Origin: an endosymbiont of Galathealinum brachiosum
GTDB taxonomy: Bacteria > Pseudomonadota > Gammaproteobacteria > SZUA-229
DNA length: 64,000 nucleotides
Reading direction: 5' to 3'
NCBI GenBank assembly: GCA_003349885.1
Contig: QFXC01000008.1
Span: forward strand, 1 to 64,000
Made by a program: the position numbers and the translations under genes. The notes under the pieces are model-generated. The model made no database searches. It was given only the letters and a program-made list of their open reading frames with translations, and had not been told where the DNA came from. The first letter of the stretch is position 1; each line of letters starts with the position of its first letter. Positions 20,350-29,475 of the stretch are shown here, in pieces.

Positions 20350-21042
20350 ATGAAAATTCTGGCAATTGATACTGCAACAGAAGCCTGCTCAGCCGCGCTT
20401 TATATTGATGGGGTCATTACTGAAGAATATCAGCTGGCTCCCAGGGATCACACCAAACTCATCCTTAAAATGGTTGAGTCCTTATTAGAGCAGGCAGAGC
20501 TTAAACTGACAGATCTGGATGCCCTGGCTTTTGGCCGAGGGCCCGGGTCATTTACAGGTGTGCGAATTTCAACGGGTGTTATTCAAGGGCTCGCTTTCGC
20601 CAGTGATCTTCCCGTTTTACCCGTTTCTACTCTAGCTGCTTTAGCACAACTTGCTTACGACAATCATGGTTATAAAGCAGTGCTCTCAGGAATAGACGCA
20701 AGAATGGGAGAGATATACTGGGGGAATTACCAGTTAGGCGAAAATGCTTTAATGGCATTAACGGGTGATGAAAAAGTGTCCCCGGCACAAAACATTAAAT
20801 TACCTGTAGATGTATCGCACAAATGTTGTGGAGCGGGTAGTGCGTGGAAGAGTTACTCCCGCGAGTTAAATGAGACGCTGGGTGATCAAATAAATGATAC
20901 TTATGCTGATTATTTACCCAGAGCATCTAGCATCACTAAACTTGCTGTAGAGGCATTTAATCAGGGTCTGGCGGTAAAGGCAGCTGAGGCATTGCCGGTA
21001 TATTTGCGTAATGATGTAGCCAGGAAAAAAGCAGATCAATAA
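20350..21042 (+). CDS. tsaB: tRNA threonylcarbamoyladenosine synthesis protein TsaB
   Basis: Partner of TsaD and TsaE in making t6A at tRNA position 37. The 230-residue product has the ASKHA-fold start MKILAIDTATEACSAAL and the family motif GRGPGSFTGVRI near 63. It ends with PVYLRNDVARK. An ATG with an A+T-rich leader is used. It stands between the helicase and prfB, about 80 bases from each. Confidence 0.95.
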   Translation: MKILAIDTATEACSAALYIDGVITEEYQLAPRDHTKLILKMVESLLEQAELKLTDLDALAFGRGPGSFTGVRISTGVIQGLAFASDLPVLPVSTLAALAQLAYDNHGYKAVLSGIDARMGEIYWGNYQLGENALMALTGDEKVSPAQNIKLPVDVSHKCCGAGSAWKSYSRELNETLGDQINDTYADYLPRASSITKLAVEAFNQGLAVKAAEALPVYLRNDVARKKADQ

Positions 21043-21132
21043 AATGACTGGTTGAGCATCCGTCTATGGATGAAAAAGTCAATATAAGGTAATATACCGC
21101 GCTTTCATACCAGCTAAAAATAAATTCGATTT

Positions 21133-22231
21133 ATGCTAGAAATAAACCCGATACAAAACATGATTACTGATCTATCTGCTCGTACAGATGATCTCAGGGG
21201 GTATCTTTGACTTTGATACCCGTAAAGAAGAGCTAGACGAAGTAAATCGTGAATTAGAGCAACCTGATGTCTGGAATGATCAGGAACGTGCTCAGTCCTT
21301 AGGTAAAGATCGCTCAAGACTAGAAGCAATCGTACTTACTATTGTTAATCTTGATAATGGTCTGTCTGATGCCGCTGAACTTCTGGAAATGTCGGTCGAA
21401 GAGAATGATGAAGACAGTATTGAGTCTGTCTCACAAGACCTTGCTCAAATGGAAAAAGACATAGAAAAGCTTGAGTTCAGGCGTATGTTTTCAGGTGAAA
21501 TGGATCATGCAAATGCTTTTCTCGATATTCAGTCAGGCTCAGGTGGTACTGAGGCTCAGGACTGGGCAGAAATGATTTTACGTATGTATTTACGCTGGGG
21601 TGAAGCTCATGGTTTTAAAACAGAATTAATAGAAGTGACAGCAGGTGATGTGGCGGGAATAAAAGGTGCTACTATCAGTTTTCAGGGTGATTATGCATAT
21701 GGCTGGTTACGTACGGAAACCGGTGTACATCGGTTAGTTAGAAAATCACCATTTGATTCAGGTAGTCGCCGTCATACTTCTTTTGCTGCGGTATTTGTAT
21801 CACCTGAGGTGGATGATGATATTGAAATAGATATTAATCCGGCTGATTTACGTATCGATGTCTATCGTGCATCAGGTGCGGGAGGTCAGCACATTAATAA
21901 AACTGAATCAGCTGTTCGTATCACGCATTTACCGACCAATGTCGTTGTACAATGTCAGAATGACCGATCACAACATAAAAATAAAGCCAGTGCGATGAAA
22001 CAGCTTAAAGCAAAATTATATGAGCGTGAGTTGCAGATTCGTAGTGGTGATCAACAGGCTATAGAAGATAATAAATCTGATATAGGCTGGGGTAGTCAGA
22101 TTCGTTCTTACGTTCTTGATTCTTCAAGAATAAAGGATTTACGCACAAACGTTGAAACCGGAAATACACAGGCTGTACTTGATGGTGGAATTGATATGTT
22201 TATAGAAGCAAGTTTAAAATCTGGCTTATAA
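21133..22231 (+). CDS. prfB: Peptide chain release factor 2, programmed +1 frameshift
   Basis: RF2 terminates translation at UGA and UAA. Codons 1-25 start at ATG 21133 and run into TGA at 21208; a +1 shift on CTT continues as GAC from 21209. The joined product is 365 residues, the length of E. coli RF2. The stop-recognising SPF lies in [11 protein letters not shown], and the catalytic GGQ in [11 protein letters not shown]. The coding sequence is 21133-21207 joined to 21209-22231. LysS follows 39 bases later, as in E. coli. Confidence 0.98.
21196..21210 (+). promoter_or_regulatory. prfB autoregulatory frameshift site
   Basis: An internal Shine-Dalgarno AGGGGG (21196-21201), TAT, then the slippery CTT TGA C. 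This is the classic RF2 frameshift cassette: when RF2 is scarce the ribosome pauses at UGA (codon 26) and slips +1, so RF2 limits its own synthesis. Confidence 0.97.
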
Positions 22232-22270
22232 ATTTTACGCTATAACAATTAACAGAAAATATTAAATATT

Positions 22271-23785
22271 ATGACTGACGAAAATAAAACCGAAGAAACA
22301 CAACAAGACGAAAACAAGTTAATTGCTCAGCGTCGTGAAAAATTAACAGAAATGCGTGAAAATGGTAACGCGTTTCCTAATGATTTTCGTCGTGATAATT
22401 TAGCCGCAGAATTACATGCTGAATATGACGGTAAAACTAAAGAAGAACTTGAAGCGTTAAATATAAACGTTAAAGTTGCTGGCCGTATGATGGCAAAACG
22501 TATTATGGGTAAAGCCAGTTTTGCCCAGTTACAGGATATGTCTGGACGAATTCAGTTGTTCTTACAGCGTGACTCTTTACCTGAAGGACTCTATAACGAA
22601 GGTTTTAAGAAATGGGATATCGGCGATATTATTGGCGCTGAAGGTGTATTGTTTAAAACAAAAACAGACGAGCTTTCTGTTAAGTTAACTAACATACAGT
22701 TGTTAACAAAATCATTGCGCCCTCTACCTGAAAAATTTCATGGTCTGTCAGATCAGGAAACCCGTTATCGTCAGCGTTATGTTGATTTAATTATGAATCA
22801 GGAAGTGCGTGATACTTTTCATATGCGTTCAAAAATTGTAACTTACATACGTCGATTCTTTGAAGATCGAGGTTATATGGATGTAGAGACACCCATGTTA
22901 CAAGGTATTCCTGGTGGTGCGACGGCAAGACCATTTGAGACACATCATAATGCGCTTGATATGCCTATGTTTATGCGGATTGCGCCTGAATTATATTTAA
23001 AGCGTTTAGTGGTTGGTGGCTTTGAGAAAGTTTTTGAAATTAACAGAAACTTTAGAAACGAAGGTGTTTCGACGCGACATAATCCTGAATTTACCATGCT
23101 TGAATTTTATCAGTCGTATGCTGATTACAACGATCTGATGGATATAACTGAAGCGTTATTACATGGTCTGGCAAAAGATGTAGTAGGTAAAGCGAAGATA
23201 GAGTATCAGGGTGATGTGTATGACTTCGGTAGTAAGTTTACACGTCTCTCAGTTTTTGATTCTATTCTAAAGTATAATCCCGAGCTCAAAGCATCAGATA
23301 TTGACAATATGGAATCGGCTCGTAAAGTGGCTGAAAATCTCGAAATACCATTAAAAGATATTTATGGTCTGGGCAAGGTTCAAATTGAGATATTTGAAAA
23401 AACAGTTGAACACCGTTTAATGGATCCAACGTTTATTACTGAATACCCAACTGAAGTTTCACCACTTGCACGTAGAAATGATGATAATCATTTTATTACA
23501 GATCGTTTTGAGTTTTTCGTAGGTGGTCGAGAGATTGCAAATGGCTTCTCGGAATTAAATGATGCAGAAGATCAGGCTGAGCGTTTTAAACAGCAGGTGG
23601 CTGAAAAAGATGCGGGTGATAATGAAGCGATGCATTTTGATGCAGATTACATTCGTGCATTAGAACACGGCTTACCTCCAACAGCAGGTGAGGGTATTGG
23701 TATTGACAGGTTGGTTATGTTGTTAACTGATTCACCATCAATACGTGATGTTATTTTGTTCCCTCATATGCGAGCAGAAGTATAA
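22271..23785 (+). CDS. lysS: Lysyl-tRNA synthetase, class II
   Basis: Charges tRNA-Lys. The 504 residues match the class II enzyme in length. An anticodon-binding OB fold (about 60-165) is followed by motif 2 ([20 protein letters not shown], near 255) and motif 3 ([15 protein letters not shown], near 478). The start MTDENKTEE has a charged extension typical of bacterial LysRS. It lies between prfB and thiL. Confidence 0.97.
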   Translation: MTDENKTEETQQDENKLIAQRREKLTEMRENGNAFPNDFRRDNLAAELHAEYDGKTKEELEALNINVKVAGRMMAKRIMGKASFAQLQDMSGRIQLFLQRDSLPEGLYNEGFKKWDIGDIIGAEGVLFKTKTDELSVKLTNIQLLTKSLRPLPEKFHGLSDQETRYRQRYVDLIMNQEVRDTFHMRSKIVTYIRRFFEDRGYMDVETPMLQGIPGGATARPFETHHNALDMPMFMRIAPELYLKRLVVGGFEKVFEINRNFRNEGVSTRHNPEFTMLEFYQSYADYNDLMDITEALLHGLAKDVVGKAKIEYQGDVYDFGSKFTRLSVFDSILKYNPELKASDIDNMESARKVAENLEIPLKDIYGLGKVQIEIFEKTVEHRLMDPTFITEYPTEVSPLARRNDDNHFITDRFEFFVGGREIANGFSELNDAEDQAERFKQQVAEKDAGDNEAMHFDADYIRALEHGLPPTAGEGIGIDRLVMLLTDSPSIRDVILFPHMRAEV

Positions 23786-23797
23786 CGGATTTGTGTA

Positions 23798-24763
23798 GTG
23801 TCTGAATTTGATCTTATCAATCATTTTTTTAAATCCACTACAGTTAATCGTGCTGATGTTTTATTAGGTATAGGTGATGACTGTGCAATACTTTCACCAC
23901 CTGATAATAAAAAATTAGCTGTTTCCACTGATACATTAATAAGTGGTGTGCACTTTCCAGAATCAGCAAGTGCGGAAGATATCGGTTATAAATCCCTTGC
24001 AGTTAATTTAAGTGATTTAGCTGCAATGGGTGCAGAGCCTGCATGGGTGAGTCTTGCAATAAGTTTACCTGAAGCAAATAAAGTCTGGTTAAAAAACTTT
24101 ATATCAGGTTTTAATGAACTTGCTGAAAAGTTTAATGTTGCTTTAATTGGTGGAGATACAACACAGGGCCCGTTAAGTGTAACGATAAATGTCACTGGCT
24201 TTGTAGATCCAGATAAAGCACTAAAAAGAAGTAATGCCAGTCCTGGTGATTTTATTTTCGTAACAGGAGATATAGGTGATGCCCACTTAGGGCTTAAATC
24301 GATTTTAAATGATAATTTTAATAATCGACTTACGAATCAGCAGATATCATATTGTGAAAAAAAATTAAATCGACCACAACCAAGATTTGACGCAGGAAAC
24401 CAGTTAAAGACATTTTCAGCTTCTGCTATTGATATCTCAGATGGTTTATTGGCTGATTTGAGTCATATATGTAAAGCTAGTAATGTGGGGGCGGTGTTAA
24501 ATATTGATAAAATACCTGTTTCTGACGCTTTATTAAATTATTATCAGGATAAACCGGACTGGCATAGTGTGCTTACTGCGGGTGATGATTATGAGTTATG
24601 TTTTACCTGCCCGAAAAGTCAGTCTTTTGAGATGCAAAAAATCATGAAAGAAAATAATGTCACTGTTAGTTGTATAGGTGAGATTTCCGAAAATACTGAA
24701 ATTATCTGTAAGTTAAATAATCAGAAATTAGATTTTGAACAAACTGGATATAATCATTTTTAA
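23798..24763 (+). CDS. thiL: Thiamine-monophosphate kinase
   Basis: Phosphorylates thiamine monophosphate to thiamine diphosphate. The 321 residues begin at GTG (MSEFDLINHFF). They show the PurM-like GIGDDCAIL near residue 26, metal-binding Asp-rich stretches (STDTLISGVHF, GGDTTQG) and AIDISDGLLADL near 212. The stop overlaps pgpA by one base (TAATG). The thiL-pgpA pair is a common arrangement. Confidence 0.95.
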   Translation: MSEFDLINHFFKSTTVNRADVLLGIGDDCAILSPPDNKKLAVSTDTLISGVHFPESASAEDIGYKSLAVNLSDLAAMGAEPAWVSLAISLPEANKVWLKNFISGFNELAEKFNVALIGGDTTQGPLSVTINVTGFVDPDKALKRSNASPGDFIFVTGDIGDAHLGLKSILNDNFNNRLTNQQISYCEKKLNRPQPRFDAGNQLKTFSASAIDISDGLLADLSHICKASNVGAVLNIDKIPVSDALLNYYQDKPDWHSVLTAGDDYELCFTCPKSQSFEMQKIMKENNVTVSCIGEISENTEIICKLNNQKLDFEQTGYNHF

Positions 24764-25245
24764 TGAAAAATAATATAAAGATTCCGTTTTCATATATGAA
24801 AAACCCGGTGCATCTTGTTGCTGTAGGTTTTGGTTCAGGTTTAATGCCAAAAGCGCCAGGTACATTTGGAACGCTTGCAGCAATTCCTTTGTATCTAGTG
24901 ATTAGCCAGTTTGATTTATGGTTGTATCTGGCACTTACCGTTATCGTAACAGTGTTAGGTGTATTTATTTGTGATTACACAAGTAAAGCCCTTGGTGTTC
25001 ATGATCATTCAGGAATTGTGATTGATGAAATTGCTGGATATTTTATTACTATGATTGCAGTGCCATTTGACTGGTTATGGATTGTCGTTGGTTTTGTGCT
25101 TTTTCGATTTTTTGATATCTTAAAACCCTGGCCTATATCGTGGTTAGATAAAAATCTGCACGGTGGACTTGGTATTATGCTTGATGATGTTCTAGCCGGA
25201 TTTTTTTCATTATTATGTTTGCATATTATTATTTCTATTAGCTGA
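24763..25245 (+). CDS. pgpA: Phosphatidylglycerophosphatase A
   Basis: Membrane enzyme that dephosphorylates phosphatidylglycerophosphate to phosphatidylglycerol. The 160 residues contain GFGSGLMPKAPGTFGTLAAIP near 23, the acidic IVIDEIAGYFI near 87 and the RFFDILKPWPI motif near 117, with several membrane segments. It overlaps thiL by one base and the protease gene by one base (TGATG). Confidence 0.95.
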   Translation: MKNNIKIPFSYMKNPVHLVAVGFGSGLMPKAPGTFGTLAAIPLYLVISQFDLWLYLALTVIVTVLGVFICDYTSKALGVHDHSGIVIDEIAGYFITMIAVPFDWLWIVVGFVLFRFFDILKPWPISWLDKNLHGGLGIMLDDVLAGFFSLLCLHIIISIS

Positions 25246-25901
25246 TGTTAATAAGTATGAAAATAACTAAATTCATTTATTTAATGTGTGTTTTTCTTTT
25301 AAGCTTTTCTGTTTTAGCCGCAGATAAGATTGAAGTACAGGCATTAATGCCCGGTATGGTCGTATTATTGATTGATGATAGCCGTGTAACATTAAAAACT
25401 GGCGATCAGTCACAGGGTGTAAAACTAATATCTGCAACGTCTAAAATAGCAGAGCTTGATGTTGATGGTGTTAAAAAGTTTTATCAAATGGGTACAACTG
25501 TTAGCACTAGCTTTAAACAACGAGAACTAATAACAGAAAGAATAGTGCTTAATAAATACGGTATGTTCAAAAGTTTTGGTACCATTAATGGGCAATCGGT
25601 AAAGTTTCTAATAGATACAGGTGCAACTAGTGTAGCTATGAGTGCTAAACAGGCACGTAAACTCGGTATTCAATATCGTATTGAAGGATCTGAAACAAGA
25701 GCAAATACGGCTTCAGGTATAGCTAAAGGCTGGTTGGTTACGCTTAAATCAGTTCGATTAGGTAAGTTGCTTGAGCGTAATGTTCAGGGAATGGTGATTG
25801 ATGGAGATTATCCTCAAGAGGTTTTGCTGGGTATGACTTTCCTAAATAGAATGAAAGTCGAAAATGAGACCGGTATTATGAAAATTACGCGTAAAAAGTA
25901 A
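25245..25901 (+). CDS. Retroviral-type (clan AA) aspartic protease, exported
   Basis: Predicted periplasmic protease of 218 residues. A signal peptide ends near SVLAA (about 26); a start at the ATG five codons in (25257) is possible. The catalytic motif is FLIDTGATSVAMS with Asp124. It resembles the TIGR02281 family of single-domain aspartic proteases, which would act as dimers. It is translationally coupled to pgpA (TGATG). Substrate unknown. It converges with the downstream permease gene, with 19 bases between. Confidence 0.8.
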   Translation: MLISMKITKFIYLMCVFLLSFSVLAADKIEVQALMPGMVVLLIDDSRVTLKTGDQSQGVKLISATSKIAELDVDGVKKFYQMGTTVSTSFKQRELITERIVLNKYGMFKSFGTINGQSVKFLIDTGATSVAMSAKQARKLGIQYRIEGSETRANTASGIAKGWLVTLKSVRLGKLLERNVQGMVIDGDYPQEVLLGMTFLNRMKVENETGIMKITRKK

Positions 25902-25920
25902 TCGTGAATTTTTTAATTTA

Positions 25921-26997
25921 TTAAGCAGGTTTAGCTTTCAGTTTTAAATCGTAACGTGTTTTTATACCCTGATAAAGTCCGCAATAAATAATGTTCATTG
26001 TTGAGATAACAGGAATAGCCACAACCATTCCAATAAAACCAAATAAATTTCCAAATATTATAATACCCACAATAACAACTAACGGGTGCAGGTTTACTGC
26101 ATTTGCGATTACGGCTGGAATAACAATTACATTATCAATTATCTGAGCAATCAGTATAACGGATATGGCTGCGCCAAGTAGCCATGGTTCGAATGGCACA
26201 TGACCTAAAGCGAGTAGTGTGGGTAGAACCATCGCAAGTAAAGGACCGACATAAGGTATAAGGTTGAGTACACCAGCAACCAGGCCAAGTAAAAACGGTG
26301 AGTCAAGACCTATAATATAAAATCCTATTGTCGTTACAACACTCATGATGCCTGACTGAATCATGATGCCACGTATATATTCCTGTAGTTGGTGAGCAAC
26401 TCTGTAATATATTAACCAGCCAAGTTCAAAACTTGAGTTAGGCAGCTTATCCAGTAAGTTATTTCTGAAGTTTCTAAAGTCGCGTATTAGAAAAAAAGTA
26501 AAAATAGGAACAAGTATTAATAAAACAGAAAAACTGATCAGCATATTTGAGCCTTCAACTATAGCCGTTTTACCCAGATCATTTGCCTGATTAAAAAAAT
26601 GCTCAGTCAATCCACTTGATTGCATTTCAAGACCTAAAGATGAAATGATATGCTGACTAAAATCATTGCCCATGGTTGTTATGGTTTGCCATACAACAGG
26701 TAGTTGAGATTGTAGTGATGACAGTTGTGCTGTTAAATTAGGTAATATTAAAGAAAAACATATGCCACCGATGGCTACCAGAATTAATAATACACTGAGT
26801 GATGCTGCATTGCGTGATAAGCCATGCCGTTCAAAAATTTCTGAGATAGGTTCGAGTAAAGCATAGAGTGTAAATGAAATAATGATTGGTAAAATTAGAG
26901 ATGCTAATAAAATTGCCAGTATTGCGATAACACTGCAAATCAAGCTAAATACAAACAGAGTTCTACTTAATGGATGTTGTGTAAGTGTTTGTATCAT
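25921..26997 (-). CDS. AI-2E family transporter / PerM-like permease
   Basis: Inner-membrane protein of 358 residues with about eight hydrophobic segments. It has the family's large central soluble-helical region and the late motif VAGVLNLIPYVGPLLAM followed by VVIVGIIIFGNLFGFIGMVVAIP. Members have been proposed to export autoinducer-2 or act as Na+/H+ antiporters; the substrate cannot be read from sequence. The cNMP-binding gene lies 5 bases upstream on the same strand, so the two are probably one transcript. Confidence 0.85.
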   Translation of the reverse strand: MIQTLTQHPLSRTLFVFSLICSVIAILAILLASLILPIIISFTLYALLEPISEIFERHGLSRNAASLSVLLILVAIGGICFSLILPNLTAQLSSLQSQLPVVWQTITTMGNDFSQHIISSLGLEMQSSGLTEHFFNQANDLGKTAIVEGSNMLISFSVLLILVPIFTFFLIRDFRNFRNNLLDKLPNSSFELGWLIYYRVAHQLQEYIRGIMIQSGIMSVVTTIGFYIIGLDSPFLLGLVAGVLNLIPYVGPLLAMVLPTLLALGHVPFEPWLLGAAISVILIAQIIDNVIVIPAVIANAVNLHPLVVIVGIIIFGNLFGFIGMVVAIPVISTMNIIYCGLYQGIKTRYDLKLKAKPA

Positions 26998-27002
26998 TTG
27001 AT

Positions 27003-27494
27003 CTAATTGTTTTGTAGGGAGAGTAATATATTAGTATGACGTAACCTTGCAGCTAATACGGTTGCAATATTCAGCATAAATTGTGCGCCGCTTTTTGGTG
27101 ATCGCTTAACCCATTCTTCAAGGTCTGAGCGCAAAAAGAAGATAAGTTCGGAATCTTCTGCTGCAATTGCATCAGCGGTTCGAGGTTCATCTATGATCAG
27201 CGCAATTTCACCAAAGAAATCACCTGAGATTAATTCAGCTAGTAACTTGTCCACAGCTTTGATTTCTATGCCGCCACTTCTAATTAGGACAATACTGGCT
27301 CCAATATCTCCGCTATTAAATACCAGTTCACCTTTTTTATAATGTCGAGGATGCATGGTTTTAACCAGTTCACGACATTCACGTTTAGTTATTTTGTTAA
27401 AAAGCGGAGTCGACATCCACATATCGGTTACTTCAGATGTACGATCTTGTTTGTGTCGAAACAGGTTTTGCCAGAAAGGGTGTTGTGAGCTCAT
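27003..27494 (-). CDS. Cyclic nucleotide-binding domain protein
   Basis: A 163-residue cytoplasmic protein with a single cNMP-binding beta-barrel. The core reads GELVFNSGDIGASIVLIRSGGIEI, then the phosphate-binding cassette GDFFGEIALIIDEPRTADAIA, where the Arg would contact the cyclic phosphate. No helix-turn-helix follows, so it is not a CRP-type regulator. It may sense a nucleotide and act on the adjoining permease; this is inference from adjacency. Confidence 0.8.
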   Translation of the reverse strand: MSSQHPFWQNLFRHKQDRTSEVTDMWMSTPLFNKITKRECRELVKTMHPRHYKKGELVFNSGDIGASIVLIRSGGIEIKAVDKLLAELISGDFFGEIALIIDEPRTADAIAAEDSELIFFLRSDLEEWVKRSPKSGAQFMLNIATVLAARLRHTNILLSLQNN

Positions 27495-27595
27495 TTAAAA
27501 TTTATTTTTATTATTATCGGTTACTAGAAGTATATATAAGTGTAGCAGGTCTAAATTTAAATATTATCTGAGGTTCACAGACAGGGGGAGTACTT

Positions 27596-28171
27596 TTAAA
27601 TAACTTCCTGGCCATTATCTTTTAACATTCTACAAAGCTGAATCAGGGGTAATCCAATTAATGTATTTGGGTCATCGCCACGCATGCTTTCAAACAGACT
27701 TATGCCAAGTGCTTCAGATTTAAAGCTTCCTGCGCAATTATAGGGCTCTTCACGTTTTAGATAGTTGTCAATTTCACTATCTGTTAATTGACGAAATTTA
27801 ACAATAAATGGATCACAGATAGTTTCTGAATGACCTGTTTTGCTATTGAATAAACATAAACCGGTATAGAAGGTAATAGTTTGACCAGATGCTTCTTTTA
27901 ACTGCTGAAAAGCAACTTCATATGAACCTGGTTTGTGTAACACTTTGCCGTTTAGCGCAGCGCTCTGGTCTGATCCAATTATAAGCGCTTCTGGAAATTT
28001 AGAGCTTAGTGCTTTAGCTTTACCTTCAGATAAGCGTTTAACCATAGCTTCAATCGATTCATCTTTTAGAGGCGTTTCATCAATATCTGGTGAATCAGTG
28101 TCAAATTGCAGGTGTAATTTCTCCAGCAATGCTTTACGGAAAGGGGAGCTTGAGGCTAAAACGAGTTTCAT
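27596..28171 (-). CDS. Maf-family nucleotide pyrophosphatase (YceF-like)
   Basis: House-cleaning enzyme that hydrolyses non-canonical or methylated NTPs. The 191 residues carry the Maf motif LASSSPFRKALL at residue 4, PDIDETPLKDE near 29 and the catalytic GSDQSAALNG near 67. The SSSPFR form and the location divergent from yceD-rpmF match E. coli YceF, the m7GTP pyrophosphatase. It lies about 100 bases upstream of the cNMP-binding gene on the minus strand. Confidence 0.92.
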   Translation of the reverse strand: MKLVLASSSPFRKALLEKLHLQFDTDSPDIDETPLKDESIEAMVKRLSEGKAKALSSKFPEALIIGSDQSAALNGKVLHKPGSYEVAFQQLKEASGQTITFYTGLCLFNSKTGHSETICDPFIVKFRQLTDSEIDNYLKREEPYNCAGSFKSEALGISLFESMRGDDPNTLIGLPLIQLCRMLKDNGQEVI

Positions 28172-28490
28172 GATGATTTATGGCTTTGTTAAAAAGACGG
28201 CATAATACCCTGTCTAAAACTATGATTATAGTTCTTGCAGTGAGTATCTTTACTTAAGTTGATATTTTACACTCTTTTATGATATTTGGGCCGTATAGGC
28301 AGGGGGGCAGAGTAAAAATTGACTCCGTGCCCGGTTATGCGACACCGATAATGAAGTATTTAATTATTACACCTCTACTCATACATACTTAATACAACTT
28401 GTAATTTGATTGTGATTTAATCAATTGAGGCTTATCAATAAACTAGATTTGTAAAATAATCGGAAATGCTTGAAAATAAAGGGAATTTCT
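28172..28490. other. Divergent intergenic region with a degenerate repeat
   Basis: Noncoding stretch between maf (minus) and the yceD promoter (plus). It contains the hairpin-type repeat at 28302-28332. The remainder is A+T-rich sequence in which I see no gene or clear regulatory box for maf. Confidence 0.6.
28302..28332. repeat. Degenerate REP/RAYT-type hairpin
   Basis: GGGGGGCAGAGT, AAAAATTG, ACTCCGTGCCC. This closely resembles the common gammaproteobacterial repeat GGGGTCAGAGT-AAAAATTG-ACTCTGACCCC associated with IS200-like REP transposases. Here both arms carry substitutions, so the stem pairs imperfectly. No transposase is nearby. Confidence 0.6.
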
Positions 28491-28519
28491 TTGACAGCAG
28501 GGCGATTTATAGATAGAAT
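28491..28519 (+). promoter_or_regulatory. Near-consensus sigma70 promoter of yceD-rpmF
   Basis: TTGACA (28491-28496), a 17-base spacer and TAGAAT (28514-28519). The expected transcription start (about 28525-28527) lies only 5-7 bases before the yceD ATG at 28532. Confidence 0.75.
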
Positions 28520-28531
28520 CGCGCGATTATT

Positions 28532-29044
28532 ATGAACCAGACACTACCTGTCCATCTGAACTTCGCTCAAAAAGCCAAAATTGGTTTCGAAATTCAGGGA
28601 AAATTGCCTATTAAGCAGCTAAAGAGGCTTTCTGAGTCTTTGTTGTCTAATGATGGGGATCTGACGGTTGAACTTAAGTTTGATCGAATTGGTCCGGTAC
28701 CATTTATTGTTGGTCATATTACTGCACAGTTAGAGCTCAAGTGTCAGCGCTGCATGCAGTCAATGGCACACCCGGTGGATTTACATTTCAAACTGGGTAT
28801 GGTTCAAAAAGAAGAACAGATAGAAAAGCTACCTGAAGATATGGAGCCCTATCTGATTGAAACGGATAACAACCACTTGCCCGATATGCTGGAAGAAGAG
28901 TTGTTATTAGCATTGCCTTTAGTGGCTATGCACGAATTCGATTGCTCTGATTACCTGCAAAAACAGGTGTTAGAGCAACAGGATGAAGTAGAAAAACCTG
29001 AAGAGAAGGAAAATCCATTTTCCGTACTCAAGGATCTACTTTAA
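28532..29044 (+). CDS. yceD: Large-subunit rRNA accumulation protein YceD (DUF177)
   Basis: Conserved protein needed for normal 23S rRNA accumulation, encoded just before ribosomal protein L32. The 170 residues contain the CQRCM pair near 72, EEELLLALPLVAMH near 131 and a C-terminal NPFSVLKDLL. The N-terminus MNQTLPVHLNF aligns with E. coli YceD's start, so the ATG is right. No Shine-Dalgarno is present, and the promoter leaves almost no leader. Confidence 0.92.
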   Translation: MNQTLPVHLNFAQKAKIGFEIQGKLPIKQLKRLSESLLSNDGDLTVELKFDRIGPVPFIVGHITAQLELKCQRCMQSMAHPVDLHFKLGMVQKEEQIEKLPEDMEPYLIETDNNHLPDMLEEELLLALPLVAMHEFDCSDYLQKQVLEQQDEVEKPEEKENPFSVLKDLL

Positions 29045-29105
29045 GAAAACTATTTAAGTTATTGATTTATGTGGTAATTATTACTACTAATTTTTGGAGA
29101 TTGAA

Positions 29106-29288
29106 ATGGCAGTACAAAAGAGCCGTAAAACACCTTCTCGACGTGGTATGCGTCGTTCTCATGATGCACTAACAACTGCTGCGTTATCAGTTGAGCAAAC
29201 TACAGGTGAAACTCACCTGCGTCATCATGTAAGTCCTGATGGCTATTTTAAAGGTCGTAAAATTGCACCTGCTACTAGTGAAAGCTAA
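29106..29288 (+). CDS. rpmF: 50S ribosomal protein L32
   Basis: Sixty-residue L32, [20 protein letters not shown] at the N-terminus and a basic GYFKGRKIA near the end. The ATG at 29106 is chosen over the in-frame TTG at 29094 because it gives the universal MAVQ start and is preceded by TGGAGA. This is a zinc-independent type, with no CxxC pairs. It lies between yceD and plsX as in E. coli. Confidence 0.97.
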   Translation: MAVQKSRKTPSRRGMRRSHDALTTAALSVEQTTGETHLRHHVSPDGYFKGRKIAPATSES

Positions 29289-29303
29289 GTAGTAGTTGTT
29301 GTT

Positions 29304-29333
29304 CGTTACCCGGTAAACAGTTACCGGGTAACG
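29304..29333 (+). terminator. Perfect hairpin between rpmF and plsX
   Basis: Thirteen-bp perfect stem CGTTACCCGGTAA / TTACCGGGTAACG with an ACAG loop, 15 bases after the rpmF stop. No T-run follows at once, so it may be a partial terminator or an mRNA 3'-end stabiliser rather than a full stop before plsX. Confidence 0.6.
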
Positions 29334-29475
29334 TGCTTAAGTCGTGTTATTTTAAACACGCATGTAGAATCGAGCGTTCGAGTCGGTTTTCACATATTAA
29401 CTAGCGCATAACAACTATGCATCGTTTTAGCTAATTCGCTAATGACGAATATATATCTTACTAATTAGAGACTTT

